Assembly: GCF_001435775.1 (NCBI RefSeq)
Contig: NZ_AZFK01000002.1
Location: 1 to 49,515, forward strand
Source: Limosilactobacillus ingluviei DSM 15946
Lineage (GTDB): Bacteria; Bacillota; Bacilli; Lactobacillales; Lactobacillaceae
Length of the DNA stretch: 49,515 bases
Direction: 5' to 3'
Part shown: positions 30,992 to 38,293 of the stretch, in pieces
Layout: every line of letters begins with the position of its first letter
Position numbering within the stretch: position 1 is the first letter of the stretch
Translations under genes and position numbers: made by a program
The notes under the pieces: generated by a model
The model's input: only the letters and a program-made list of their open reading frames with translations
The model's database searches: none
What the model was told of the DNA's origin: nothing

Positions 30992-31885
30992 ATGGCGCAA
31001 GAGTACTTTGATTTCACCAACGATTTGATTTTCCGCTGGGTGATGGAACGCGAGGAAAATTGTTTGGCAATCCTGCGGGCGATCTTACCGGAGCTCAAGA
31101 TCACGGCGGTCAAACGGCGGGAGAATGAGCACCCTGTCAATTACCTGGCCTTTGATGATGAGCGTGGTGTCCGCTTTGATGCAATCATTGAGGACGATCA
31201 GGAACGGTTCTACGACGTGGAAATGCAAGTCGCAAACCAACCGGGGCTGGGCAAACGGGTCCGCTACTATCAGGCGCAGATTGACCAAGAGACGCTGAAG
31301 AAGGGTGAAGATTACGATGACCTGCGGGAAAGCTACGTCATCTTCTTTTGCGCCTTTGACCCCTGCGGGCAGGATCGGCGATTATATCAGTTCCACTACT
31401 ACGAGGATGACGACCGGCAGTTGCGCCTGCCGACCAACTCGCACGTGATTCTGATCAATGCCTTGGGCACCAAGGGTCAAATCACCCCGGCATTGGCAGC
31501 GGTCTTGGACGTCATGAACCGCCGGCGCGATAACGCCAACCCGTTGGCGGTCAGGTTGGTGAAGGAAATCGATGACTATAATCGGGATAAGAAACGGAGG
31601 CGAGCACTGATGAATTTAAAAATGCGGCTGAAGGATGAATGGCGACTGGGGCTAAGCGAAGGTCTTGACCAAGGGCGAGCGGAAGGAAAAGTAGAAGGTC
31701 GTGCAGAAGGAAAGGCAGAAGGCCGCGATGAAATGACGCTTGGCTTGATTCATGCTTTGCAGGCCCAAGGGATGCCGCAAAAACAAATCGTAGAAGCCCT
31801 GGCCTTAGCCCGGAAGATCTCATTAGCCGAAGCGCAACATTACTATGATCAGGTGGTGCAAGCTACTAGCGGAGGCGAGCACTAA
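30992..31885 (+). CDS. Rpn-family recombination-promoting nuclease (PD-(D/E)XK)
   Basis: A 297-residue Rpn/YhgA-like nuclease. The N-terminal signature is FDFTNDLIFRWVM; the PD-(D/E)XK core reads GVRFDAIIED ... FYDVEMQ (Asp about residue 69, Glu-x-Gln about 84-86); the middle has YVIFFCAFDP. The C-terminal region (about 215-250) is the usual degenerate EGR/EGK repeat followed by a small helical domain. In E. coli, Rpn proteins are DNA nucleases that act as phage-defence toxins. An internal in-frame start at 31610 probably makes a short C-terminal product. The start codon has GGAGCGATGAA-type spacing (AGGAGCG before ATG). Confidence 0.88.
   Translation: MAQEYFDFTNDLIFRWVMEREENCLAILRAILPELKITAVKRRENEHPVNYLAFDDERGVRFDAIIEDDQERFYDVEMQVANQPGLGKRVRYYQAQIDQETLKKGEDYDDLRESYVIFFCAFDPCGQDRRLYQFHYYEDDDRQLRLPTNSHVILINALGTKGQITPALAAVLDVMNRRRDNANPLAVRLVKEIDDYNRDKKRRRALMNLKMRLKDEWRLGLSEGLDQGRAEGKVEGRAEGKAEGRDEMTLGLIHALQAQGMPQKQIVEALALARKISLAEAQHYYDQVVQATSGGEH
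31610..31885 (+). CDS. Intragenic short Rpn product (putative antitoxin RpnS)
   Basis: An in-frame ATG at 31610 is preceded by GGAGG with a nine-base gap, and would give a 91-residue protein made only of the repeat and C-terminal part of Rpn. Published work on E. coli Rpn genes reports that such internally initiated short forms neutralise the full-length toxin. The same GGAGG-N9-ATG is kept in the duplicated copy downstream, which supports it as a real start. Function here is inferred. Confidence 0.6.
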   Translation: MNLKMRLKDEWRLGLSEGLDQGRAEGKVEGRAEGKAEGRDEMTLGLIHALQAQGMPQKQIVEALALARKISLAEAQHYYDQVVQATSGGEH

Positions 31886-32171
31886 TGAATTTACAAATGC
31901 GACTGAAGGATGAATGGCGACTTGGGTTGAGTGAAGGTCGTGCAAAGGGCCGTACAGAGGGCTACGCAGAAGGACGAGCAGAGGGCCGTGCAGAAGGAAG
32001 AGCAGAAGGTCGCGATGAAACGATGCTCAGCGTAATCCATACTCTACAAATGCAAGGTCAAACCCAAAACAAATCGTGGAAACGTTAGCCTTGATGCAAA
32101 AAAGTTCATTAGCTGCCGCCCAACGTTATTATGAGCAGGTAGCGCAACCTGACAACTGCGGCGAGGAATAA
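31885..32171 (+). pseudogene. Stand-alone duplicated Rpn C-terminal gene, frameshifted
   Basis: It starts at ATG 31885, overlapping the rpn stop by one base (TAATG), with GGAGG nine bases upstream. It reads MNLQMRLKDEWRLGLSEG, six EGR/EGY repeats and a helix, then leaves frame at 32066-32069, where a run of four A residues replaces five in the parent copy; the current frame stops at 32088. Restoring one A gives QKQIVETLALMQKSSLAAAQ... to a stop at 32171, matching the parent C terminus. The truncated 67-residue form may still be made. Confidence 0.75.
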
Positions 32172-32215
32172 GAAGGGGAGACTAAGCGCACTCAAGAATT
32201 TTGCCAACGGAACGA

Positions 32216-32258
32216 ACGGTGGGACTGCTTGAAGCGGACAGGCGGGCCCACCGTTTTT
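32216..32258 (+). terminator. Terminator after the rpn region
   Basis: ACGGTGGG (from 32216) pairs with CCCACCGT (32247-32254) and T residues follow to 32258. Confidence 0.8.
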
Positions 32259-32345
32259 AGTTTGTGAAGATGAAAATTTTGGTGGGTAAAACCCGATTAA
32301 CCAAGTGCTTAGTGGCCAGAACCAAAAAACTTTGTGAATAAAGTT

Positions 32346-32369
32346 AAAAATCCCTCTTTTTCGCGTATA
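32346..32369 (+). promoter_or_regulatory. Competence-sigma-like promoter of the 137-residue ORF
   Basis: AAAAAT (32346-32351), 12 bases, CGTATA (32364-32369), then TACAAAGTAGGGG, nearly identical to the comFA and rpn copies. Confidence 0.65.
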
Positions 32370-32408
32370 TACAAAGTAGGGGCTTACCCCGCGTGAGGAG
32401 GAATTTAA

Positions 32409-32822
32409 ATGGCAAATAGAACAATGACGCAAGCTAGCGTCCTAGTAGCGCAGTGGCTAGCTGAGCCGACCAGCTTGCGACCATTGCTACAACAGTTGTT
32501 GAGTAAACCGTCAGTGGCGACGATCAAGCAAGTCAGCTGGCAGTGTGACACAATCCTGCCGCAGTGCTATAGCTTGGCCGTAATGGTCCAAGACGACTGG
32601 GGGCGCTGTACGCCGGTGCAGTTGCGCTTGGTTGCGCCGGCCCGGCAGCTACCAGTCGCCCTAAATCATTTGACAAACTTGGTGACCAAGCCGCGTTCCG
32701 CACAACCACCGGTGACCTTTTTCCTGGCCCCGCTGGCCGCTTGGAATATGATCCGCTTTATCGAAGTGAGCTTGGATCGGCTCGGGCCGCGCTTGCGGTG
32801 TGGACAGGGAAAGTTAGTTTGA
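32409..32822 (+). CDS. Unknown protein behind a competence-type promoter
   Basis: A 137-residue soluble protein with no signal peptide, membrane segment or catalytic motif I recognise. It has an N-terminal helix-rich part (VLVAQWLAEPTSLRPLLQQLL), a middle strand region (QCYSLAVMVQDDWGRCTPVQLRLV), and a C-terminal FIEVSLDRLGPRLRCG. GTGAGGAGGAATTTAA precedes the ATG. Its only clue is the promoter motif shared with comFA, which suggests expression during competence. Confidence 0.7.
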   Translation: MANRTMTQASVLVAQWLAEPTSLRPLLQQLLSKPSVATIKQVSWQCDTILPQCYSLAVMVQDDWGRCTPVQLRLVAPARQLPVALNHLTNLVTKPRSAQPPVTFFLAPLAAWNMIRFIEVSLDRLGPRLRCGQGKLV

Positions 32823-32866
32823 TCATGAGCCTCACAAGTAGCAGGTGATTTATCTAATAAAAGGCC

Positions 32867-32894
32867 TTGTTTATTATTTTTCCTTCTGTATAAT
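32867..32894 (+). promoter_or_regulatory. Promoter of the anchored extracellular protein gene
   Basis: TTGTTT (32867-32872) and consensus TATAAT (32889-32894) are 16 bases apart. Confidence 0.65.
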
Positions 32895-32921
32895 TGAAAT
32901 TGTTTTTCAATAAAGTGATCG

Positions 32922-32947
32922 TGATCATTAAATCAATTTAATGATCA
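32922..32947 (+). promoter_or_regulatory. Perfect 12+2+12 inverted repeat in a leader
   Basis: TGATCATTAAAT (32922-32933), CA, ATTTAATGATCA (32936-32947). It lies about 20-45 bases after the predicted transcription start and before the ribosome site, with no T-run; an operator or a leader hairpin. Confidence 0.55.
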
Positions 32948-32975
32948 TGACTTTACCAAGTCGGGAGGAATAATT

Positions 32976-33785
32976 TTGAAAAAGAAGCCAATTATAATTT
33001 CGATTCTTGTGGCGGTGCTAATTATTGCTGCAATTGTGGGAACGATGCTTTACCGTCGTGACAGCAATGGAAAACCATTCAAGGCCAGTCTCAACCATTC
33101 TAAAGTGATGATGACTCCAAACTGGGATGCTACGGTTAAGTTGACCGCCAATAAAGGTGCCACGTATCAAGTACTCAATAAAGATAATAAGGTGGTTCAA
33201 GGCAAGCACGCTACGACTGATGGCAAGGCCACAATCAAGCTTACGAAGGTTGGCGATTACACGATCGTGGCCAGAAGCGACAATGGCCACGTAAGTAAGA
33301 AGCTGCCCGTTAAGGTATCGCACTACCAAGCACAGATCAATAAGTGGACCAATGCTGTGGGACCCTTGAAGTTTAAGATTACTAGCGTGGATTACCGGCT
33401 GATGTCAAAAAGTGATCATGATACGCCAGACACATCGATGATCGATGAAATCTTTGATCAATTAAATGATCATTACTACCAAGTCCAGGTTAATTATGTA
33501 GTGGAAAACACCGGTAATAAAGCGGTGAACCCCCAATACACGATGTGGTTGCCGGAATCTGATGACAATCAAGAATTCTCGGTTCAAACGCCGACGGTCG
33601 ATGGAGCAGGCATTGATTCGATCATCGGAACAGCCGCAATCAGTCCTAAGAGTAAGCGGAGCGGGAACGTGATCATGATTTCCAACAATAAGTTCTCCGT
33701 TCAAAACATGCAATTCAGCATTGACGAAGTTTTGGGCAACAATGGCACCCATATTTCTAAGGGTGGGATCGCCAAGCTTAAATAA
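32976..33785 (+). CDS. Membrane-anchored extracellular protein, DUF4352-like
   Basis: A 269-residue protein: basic KKKP, one strong N-terminal membrane segment (about 6-24) and no lipobox Cys, then an exported part. The first exported domain (about 35-115) looks like an Ig/beta-sandwich module (VKLTANKGATYQVLNKDNKVV, GDYTIVARSDNGHVS). The second (about 130-269) resembles DUF4352-type domains (YYQVQVNYVVENTGNKAVNPQY, KRSGNVIMISN). The start is TTG 32976 with GGGAGG eight bases upstream. Function unknown; likely surface or stress-related. Confidence 0.7.
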   Translation: MKKKPIIISILVAVLIIAAIVGTMLYRRDSNGKPFKASLNHSKVMMTPNWDATVKLTANKGATYQVLNKDNKVVQGKHATTDGKATIKLTKVGDYTIVARSDNGHVSKKLPVKVSHYQAQINKWTNAVGPLKFKITSVDYRLMSKSDHDTPDTSMIDEIFDQLNDHYYQVQVNYVVENTGNKAVNPQYTMWLPESDDNQEFSVQTPTVDGAGIDSIIGTAAISPKSKRSGNVIMISNNKFSVQNMQFSIDEVLGNNGTHISKGGIAKLK

Positions 33786-33810
33786 GCATCAAAATAACTT
33801 ATGACTAGTC

Positions 33811-33856
33811 AACAGGTCACCCAGGTGCGTTTTCACCGGGGTGACCTGTTTATTTA
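33811..33856. terminator. Shared terminator of convergent genes
   Basis: AACAGGTCACC pairs with GGTGACCTGTT, with an inner GGTG/CACC; TTTATTT follows on the plus strand. It overlaps the stop codon of the minus-strand gene. Confidence 0.75.
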
Positions 33857-34548
33857 CCGTATTTATCCGTAACCGTGAATACCCACGGCTCGAAGTTAGG
33901 CCGAATCATGAGCTTGGCGATTTTTTGGTCGGCAGGGAAAGTCAATTCACAATTGATGATCGTCGGGGTTACTTGGTACTCTTTGATCAGGGTGTTAGTG
34001 TCATAGGCTAACAGTTCACCGCGTTCGTTATACAACATGATAAAGATTGTAAACTCAATATCGAATCTAGGCTGGATAGCGATTTCACCAGTTAATTGGA
34101 TCTCAAAGATTTCATCATCAAAATGGTAAGCTTTTCTGGCAACGCAATTGACGTTGGTGATGCCAAAATGCCCCTCCAATACCGTATCACGGATAATGGG
34201 AAGTGGAAGCTGATCTTTAGTTTGATAATCATTTAGATCGATGCCTGACTGTGCTTGCGCATTAGTGGGAGTGGTCGAAGGAAGCTGAGCGGCCAATTGG
34301 TGCGCCAGATCAAGGCACCACCGGCTGGCGGCCGGGGAGAGGCCGTACTCGGTTTGGAGCTGTTCGCTCGTTTTTTCATCATTTGTTGGTTCATCAAAGA
34401 GCAGACCAAATTCCCAGCACACCCGGGTGAGATTGTATTCCAGGCTGGAAAGGCGGAGCGACTGAAGGTGATAACTTAAAGTGGCCCAATCACTGAGTAA
34501 AGTTCGGTTGCTAGCGATCAGGTTGATAATAGCGTCAGTTTTTATCAT
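33850..34548 (-). CDS. Unknown protein with a C-terminal beta-sandwich-like domain
   Basis: A 232-residue protein. The N-terminal ~100 residues are helical (SNRTLLSDWATLSYHLQSLRLSSLEYNLTRVCWEFGLLF); the C-terminal part has alternating strands (IEFTIFIMLYNERGELLAYDTNTLIKEYQVTPTIINCELTFP). The latter resembles the whole of the upstream neighbour, so the two genes share a domain. The start at 34548 is set by AAAGG eight bases upstream and overlaps the neighbour by 14 bases. No family recognised. Confidence 0.65.
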   Translation of the reverse strand: MIKTDAIINLIASNRTLLSDWATLSYHLQSLRLSSLEYNLTRVCWEFGLLFDEPTNDEKTSEQLQTEYGLSPAASRWCLDLAHQLAAQLPSTTPTNAQAQSGIDLNDYQTKDQLPLPIIRDTVLEGHFGITNVNCVARKAYHFDDEIFEIQLTGEIAIQPRFDIEFTIFIMLYNERGELLAYDTNTLIKEYQVTPTIINCELTFPADQKIAKLMIRPNFEPWVFTVTDKYGK

Positions 34549-34900
34549 TGTGGTAACCTTTGAGAATAATTTTGCAGTGGTCAACTTCGGGAGCGAGGTC
34601 GCTATATTCTTTAAAAGAAAAGGGAAAAGCAGGAAAAAATGGGAGATTGGAGATCACGCTAGTGGTGAATTTACCACCATAAGAGTAGTTTCTTGTGTTA
34701 AACAACATGGTGCCATCCTTGGCATAGGCTACAAGAACCATATAGAAGCGGCAGGTGATTTCTTTGGCTTGGATTTGACCGATTACGGTGAGAGAGTCGT
34801 CGTGAATGTAGGCCAGCATTTGCAGATCATCGATGCCAAATTCTTTTTCCCAGGCCCGATCCCGGAGAATTTTGTTTGGCGGCAGGTAGCGAAGCGTCAT
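34535..34900 (-). CDS. Unknown protein sharing a domain with its neighbour
   Basis: A 121-residue protein: FGIDDLQMLAYIHDDSLTVIGQIQAKEITCRFYMVLVAYAKDGTMLFNTRNYSYGG is similar in layout to the C-terminal domain of the next gene (xxFxIxVMLYNERGELLAYDT). AAAGGGG lies seven bases before ATG 34900. The pair is co-transcribed. No signal peptide, so probably cytoplasmic. Confidence 0.65.
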   Translation of the reverse strand: MTLRYLPPNKILRDRAWEKEFGIDDLQMLAYIHDDSLTVIGQIQAKEITCRFYMVLVAYAKDGTMLFNTRNYSYGGKFTTSVISNLPFFPAFPFSFKEYSDLAPEVDHCKIILKGYHNDKN

Positions 34901-34939
34901 GGTGCGGTCCCCTTTATGAGATTAATTGATTTAATTTTA

Positions 34940-35392
34940 TCACGAATGGGGAACAAAACGATCATCAGGTTGGGCTTGGCCGCGAAGGTACCATAGGATT
35001 AATTCAACGAAGTAATCAGGATTTTTTAAGACCTGTTTTGACCAAAAACGAAGAACGATCCATCCCATTGCTTCAAGTTGTTGAGTTACTTCGCGATCAT
35101 GACGCATATTAGCTTCAATTTTAGGAATCCAGTAGTCACGATTGCTTTTGATGTGTTTTTGGTAATTTTCCCAATCAAAACCATGCCAAAATTCACCATC
35201 AATAAAGACGGCAATTTTGTATTTGGTAATTGCAATATCAGGCTTGCCGGGCAACGCTTTGTAATTTGTACGATACCTAACTCCTTTATGCCAAAGTAGT
35301 TTGCGCAAGATCACTTCGTCTTTGCCACCAGTAACATGAATTTTGGCCATTTGGTCGTGACGTTGCTTAGTTGTATGAAAATTATATTTCAT
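34940..35392 (-). CDS. vsr: Very short patch repair (Vsr-like) endonuclease
   Basis: A 150-residue nuclease of the Vsr type: HTTKQRHDQMAKIHVTGGKDEVILRKLLWHKGVRYRTNYKALPGKPDIAITKYKIAVFIDGEFWHGFDW contains the catalytic Asp in KPDI and the FIDGEFWHG block (HGCFWH in E. coli Vsr), then RDYWIPKIEANMRHD and GWIVLRFWSKQVLKNP. Vsr nicks beside T:G mismatches made by 5-methylcytosine deamination, so it belongs with the C5 methyltransferase 7.5 kb away. The start at 35392 follows GGAG with a six-base gap. It is divergent from the Z1 gene and marks one edge of the AT-rich island. Confidence 0.85.
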   Translation of the reverse strand: MKYNFHTTKQRHDQMAKIHVTGGKDEVILRKLLWHKGVRYRTNYKALPGKPDIAITKYKIAVFIDGEFWHGFDWENYQKHIKSNRDYWIPKIEANMRHDREVTQQLEAMGWIVLRFWSKQVLKNPDYFVELILWYLRGQAQPDDRFVPHS

Positions 35393-35500
35393 TTTTCGCT
35401 CCATGCTTGACAACTATTAATGTAAGTGATTTTAAAGAGGTTTCTTTTTTGGTATATTAGTAAGTGTTTATAAAATGTGTGAATTTTAGGGTGAATAATT

Positions 35501-38290
35501 ATGGTTTCGAACGATATGAATTCAGAACGAATTGAAGCTATTGAACTTTTGAAATCAAGTCGTAAATTGAGCTGGGAACAGTTAATGACCGAAGAATCCT
35601 ATGAGCAATATGCTAGTCTTCTGAAGATACTTAGACAAGTAAGTGCTCCGTCTTTTAAAGAATATATCAAATTAATAGATCAACTGAAAAAAGATGAAGA
35701 GGGTAGTCGAGCAGTTAGTTTGGTAAGTAGTCCACAGGTTGATAATACAACTGAAATTTCAACAAATCCTCACTCAAGTTGGAACATGTATCGAAAACAA
35801 TCGCTTAAGGAAGCGCAACACTGGTCCCAAAAGTCGATTATGAATTTAGAACAATCGACTAAAGCCGTTTTGAAGCGTTTGAGTTTAGACATGCAAGCGA
35901 CTAAAGGACCAGTAAAGGGATTGGTAGTCGGAAATGTTCAATCAGGTAAAACAGCCAATATGACTGGCTTGATGGCGATGGCAGCTGACAATGGTTTCAA
36001 TGTTTTTATTGTCTTGTCGGGGATGATTGAAAGTTTGCGTGAACAAAACTTGGAACGAATCAGACGAGATCTTTCGCAAGATGGGGCGGATAACCACTGG
36101 CATTCATTTAACAGTGCCGAAATCGAAGACCTGCCTGCGGTACAAAATCTAAACCTTAAGTCTAGTTCACATGAACGTTACTTAACAGTTGTTTTAAAAA
36201 ATAAGAGCCGGCTTGAAAAGCTGAAAAAATGGTTGAACTATGATCCAAATCAAAAGCGCAAGATGAAAGTGTTGTTGATTGACGATGAGGCCGATCAAGC
36301 AAGTATTAATACTCAAAACATTGAAAAAGATAAGGCGACGGCCATTAACCGGATTATTAAGGATATCGTGAATGATCCTGACTTTGGTGCTATGAATTAT
36401 GTGGCCTATACCGCAACGCCGTTTGCGAATGTTTTAAACGAAGCCACCACTGAATCGCTGTACCCCAAGGATTTTATTACCATTTTACAATCAGCTGATG
36501 AATACATTGGTGCTGACCAAATTTTTGGAAAAAATGACCCCGACTATCAAGATCGGTTGGATATTGTACGAAGCATTTCTAAAGAAGCAGTTGAAACGAT
36601 TCGAAAAGTTCAGACTGGTAAGTCTGATGATCCTTTGCCGGTAGATTTTAAAAAGGCCATCAATTGGTTCTTGTTGGCAGTAGCCGCCATGCGGGCCAAT
36701 GGTTACAGTAAACCGATTTCGATGATGATTCATACCGACTTTAAGGTTGATTCACATAAAATTGTGGATGAAAAGGTTCAAGGATACTTACGAGATCTAC
36801 GGAAAAATCTTGAAGTAACGTTAGCAACTCTAAAGAAGCAATATCAAATTGAAACTGAAAAGTTGCAAATTCAAGATTTTAAGAAGGTTTTACCCGACTA
36901 TACCAAGCCAATCGACGATTATCCAGCTTGGCAAGCCGTTGAAGAGGAATTACGATTACTGTTTGGTTTGCCTAATGATGAATATGTAGGACGGATTGCT
37001 GAACGAGATGATGGAAAATACCGTTACGGCAACGGAATTCATATTTGTGTTGATAATAGTCGCAGTACCTCAGATGAGGATCATCAAATTCGCTTGCGTT
37101 ATCCAAGCAAGAATGACGAAAAGGATAAAGCACCAGCGTTTATTGTCATTGGTGGGAACACGCTCTCTCGGGGCTTGACTATTCAAGGATTAGTATCGAC
37201 GTTCTTCTTACGCAATACCAATCAAGCTGATACATTGATGCAAATGGCCCGGTGGTTTGGGTACCGGATGGGCTATGAGCTATACCCACGAATTTGGCTC
37301 GACAGTGCTGCCAACAGCCGCTATCAATACTTACGTGAAATGAATGATGAAATGTTGGATCAATGGAAGATCTTCGCGGCAAACGGGATGACACCCTTGC
37401 AGTCGGCACCAAGAGTTAAAACCAGTCCAAGCTATGTCAACGTTAAGATTACTTCAAACAACAAGATGCAAAGTGCAAAGCCGGCTGAATTTAATTTTGC
37501 TGGGTACAGTCCACAAATCATTCTGTATGATACTCGAAAGGAAACGATTGAACACAATTTGCGTTCAACGCAACAGTTCTTAAATGGCTTAGGCGCAGAC
37601 TATTATCGCGGCACTGATGACCGGATGGTTTGGCGTGGTGTCGATACAGAGAGAATCCTAGCTTTCTTAAAGGATTACCGCTCGGTAAAAGAAGATCACC
37701 AAGTAAGTTCCATTCCTAACATTATGGAATGGATTAGCCAGAACAACACCGCTAAGCACAAGTTTGCCGACTGGAACGTTATTTATGCGGGGAAAGGCAA
37801 ACTGCAAAAAGCAACTAACGAGTCTTGGCAAGTTGACGGATGGAGTTTGCAGCCAGTAAATCGTGCGAAGATGTTGTCCGATAATCGCTTGTCAGACACC
37901 ATCAGTATCGGTGTTTTAAGGAGTCCTTCGCACCTTTTGTATGACATTAATGTGGAACAACTTCAGAAATTGACATCTGAATATAATAAGAAAGTTCTTT
38001 CTGCGGATGAAATAGTTGAAATTCGCAAAAAGGCGGGTGTGTTGGATGCGCCACAGTTAATTGTTTATCGAATTGACAAAAACTCGAAGAAACAGCAAAG
38101 ATCGGTTGGTCGTGAAGATTTAAATGTTGCTGGTGATTTGATCGGACTCAGTATTATGTTCCCCGCGGTTCAAGGAAGTCAAAACAGGAACCGGGTTGAG
38201 TACGTTTCAGTTAATTTGGTGCCTGGATTGCCATCAGAGGCTGGGCCAAATGTTGAAGAAGAATTTAGTGAAGAAACAGATGAGGACTAG
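35501..38290 (+). CDS. Z1-domain ATPase of a restriction system
   Basis: A 929-residue superfamily-2-like ATPase. GLVVGNVQSGKTANMTGL is Walker A (about residues 142-155), LLIDDEADQAS the Walker B box (about 257), YTATPFANVL motif III (about 302), and the Z1 domain carries VIGGNTLSRGLTIQGLVSTFFLRN and MQMARWFGYRMGY (about 549-590). Z1 proteins occur in restriction and defence loci together with MORC/MutL-like ATPases, Vsr and C5 methyltransferases, as here. It probably translocates on or remodels DNA for the nuclease. No clear promoter; GGGTGAATAATT precedes the ATG. Confidence 0.85.
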   Translation: MVSNDMNSERIEAIELLKSSRKLSWEQLMTEESYEQYASLLKILRQVSAPSFKEYIKLIDQLKKDEEGSRAVSLVSSPQVDNTTEISTNPHSSWNMYRKQSLKEAQHWSQKSIMNLEQSTKAVLKRLSLDMQATKGPVKGLVVGNVQSGKTANMTGLMAMAADNGFNVFIVLSGMIESLREQNLERIRRDLSQDGADNHWHSFNSAEIEDLPAVQNLNLKSSSHERYLTVVLKNKSRLEKLKKWLNYDPNQKRKMKVLLIDDEADQASINTQNIEKDKATAINRIIKDIVNDPDFGAMNYVAYTATPFANVLNEATTESLYPKDFITILQSADEYIGADQIFGKNDPDYQDRLDIVRSISKEAVETIRKVQTGKSDDPLPVDFKKAINWFLLAVAAMRANGYSKPISMMIHTDFKVDSHKIVDEKVQGYLRDLRKNLEVTLATLKKQYQIETEKLQIQDFKKVLPDYTKPIDDYPAWQAVEEELRLLFGLPNDEYVGRIAERDDGKYRYGNGIHICVDNSRSTSDEDHQIRLRYPSKNDEKDKAPAFIVIGGNTLSRGLTIQGLVSTFFLRNTNQADTLMQMARWFGYRMGYELYPRIWLDSAANSRYQYLREMNDEMLDQWKIFAANGMTPLQSAPRVKTSPSYVNVKITSNNKMQSAKPAEFNFAGYSPQIILYDTRKETIEHNLRSTQQFLNGLGADYYRGTDDRMVWRGVDTERILAFLKDYRSVKEDHQVSSIPNIMEWISQNNTAKHKFADWNVIYAGKGKLQKATNESWQVDGWSLQPVNRAKMLSDNRLSDTISIGVLRSPSHLLYDINVEQLQKLTSEYNKKVLSADEIVEIRKKAGVLDAPQLIVYRIDKNSKKQQRSVGREDLNVAGDLIGLSIMFPAVQGSQNRNRVEYVSVNLVPGLPSEAGPNVEEEFSEETDED

Positions 38291-38293
38291 AAA

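Larger units (their letters stand above)
31596..32171 (+). repeat. Tandem duplication of the rpn 3' end
   Basis: The segment beginning GGAGGCGAGCACT at 31596 recurs at 31871, 275 bases on. Both copies run through ATG-AATTTA, MRLKDEWRLGLSEG, an EGR-rich stretch and a ...LAxAQxYYxQV end. The second copy diverges by substitutions and one lost base. Confidence 0.85.
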
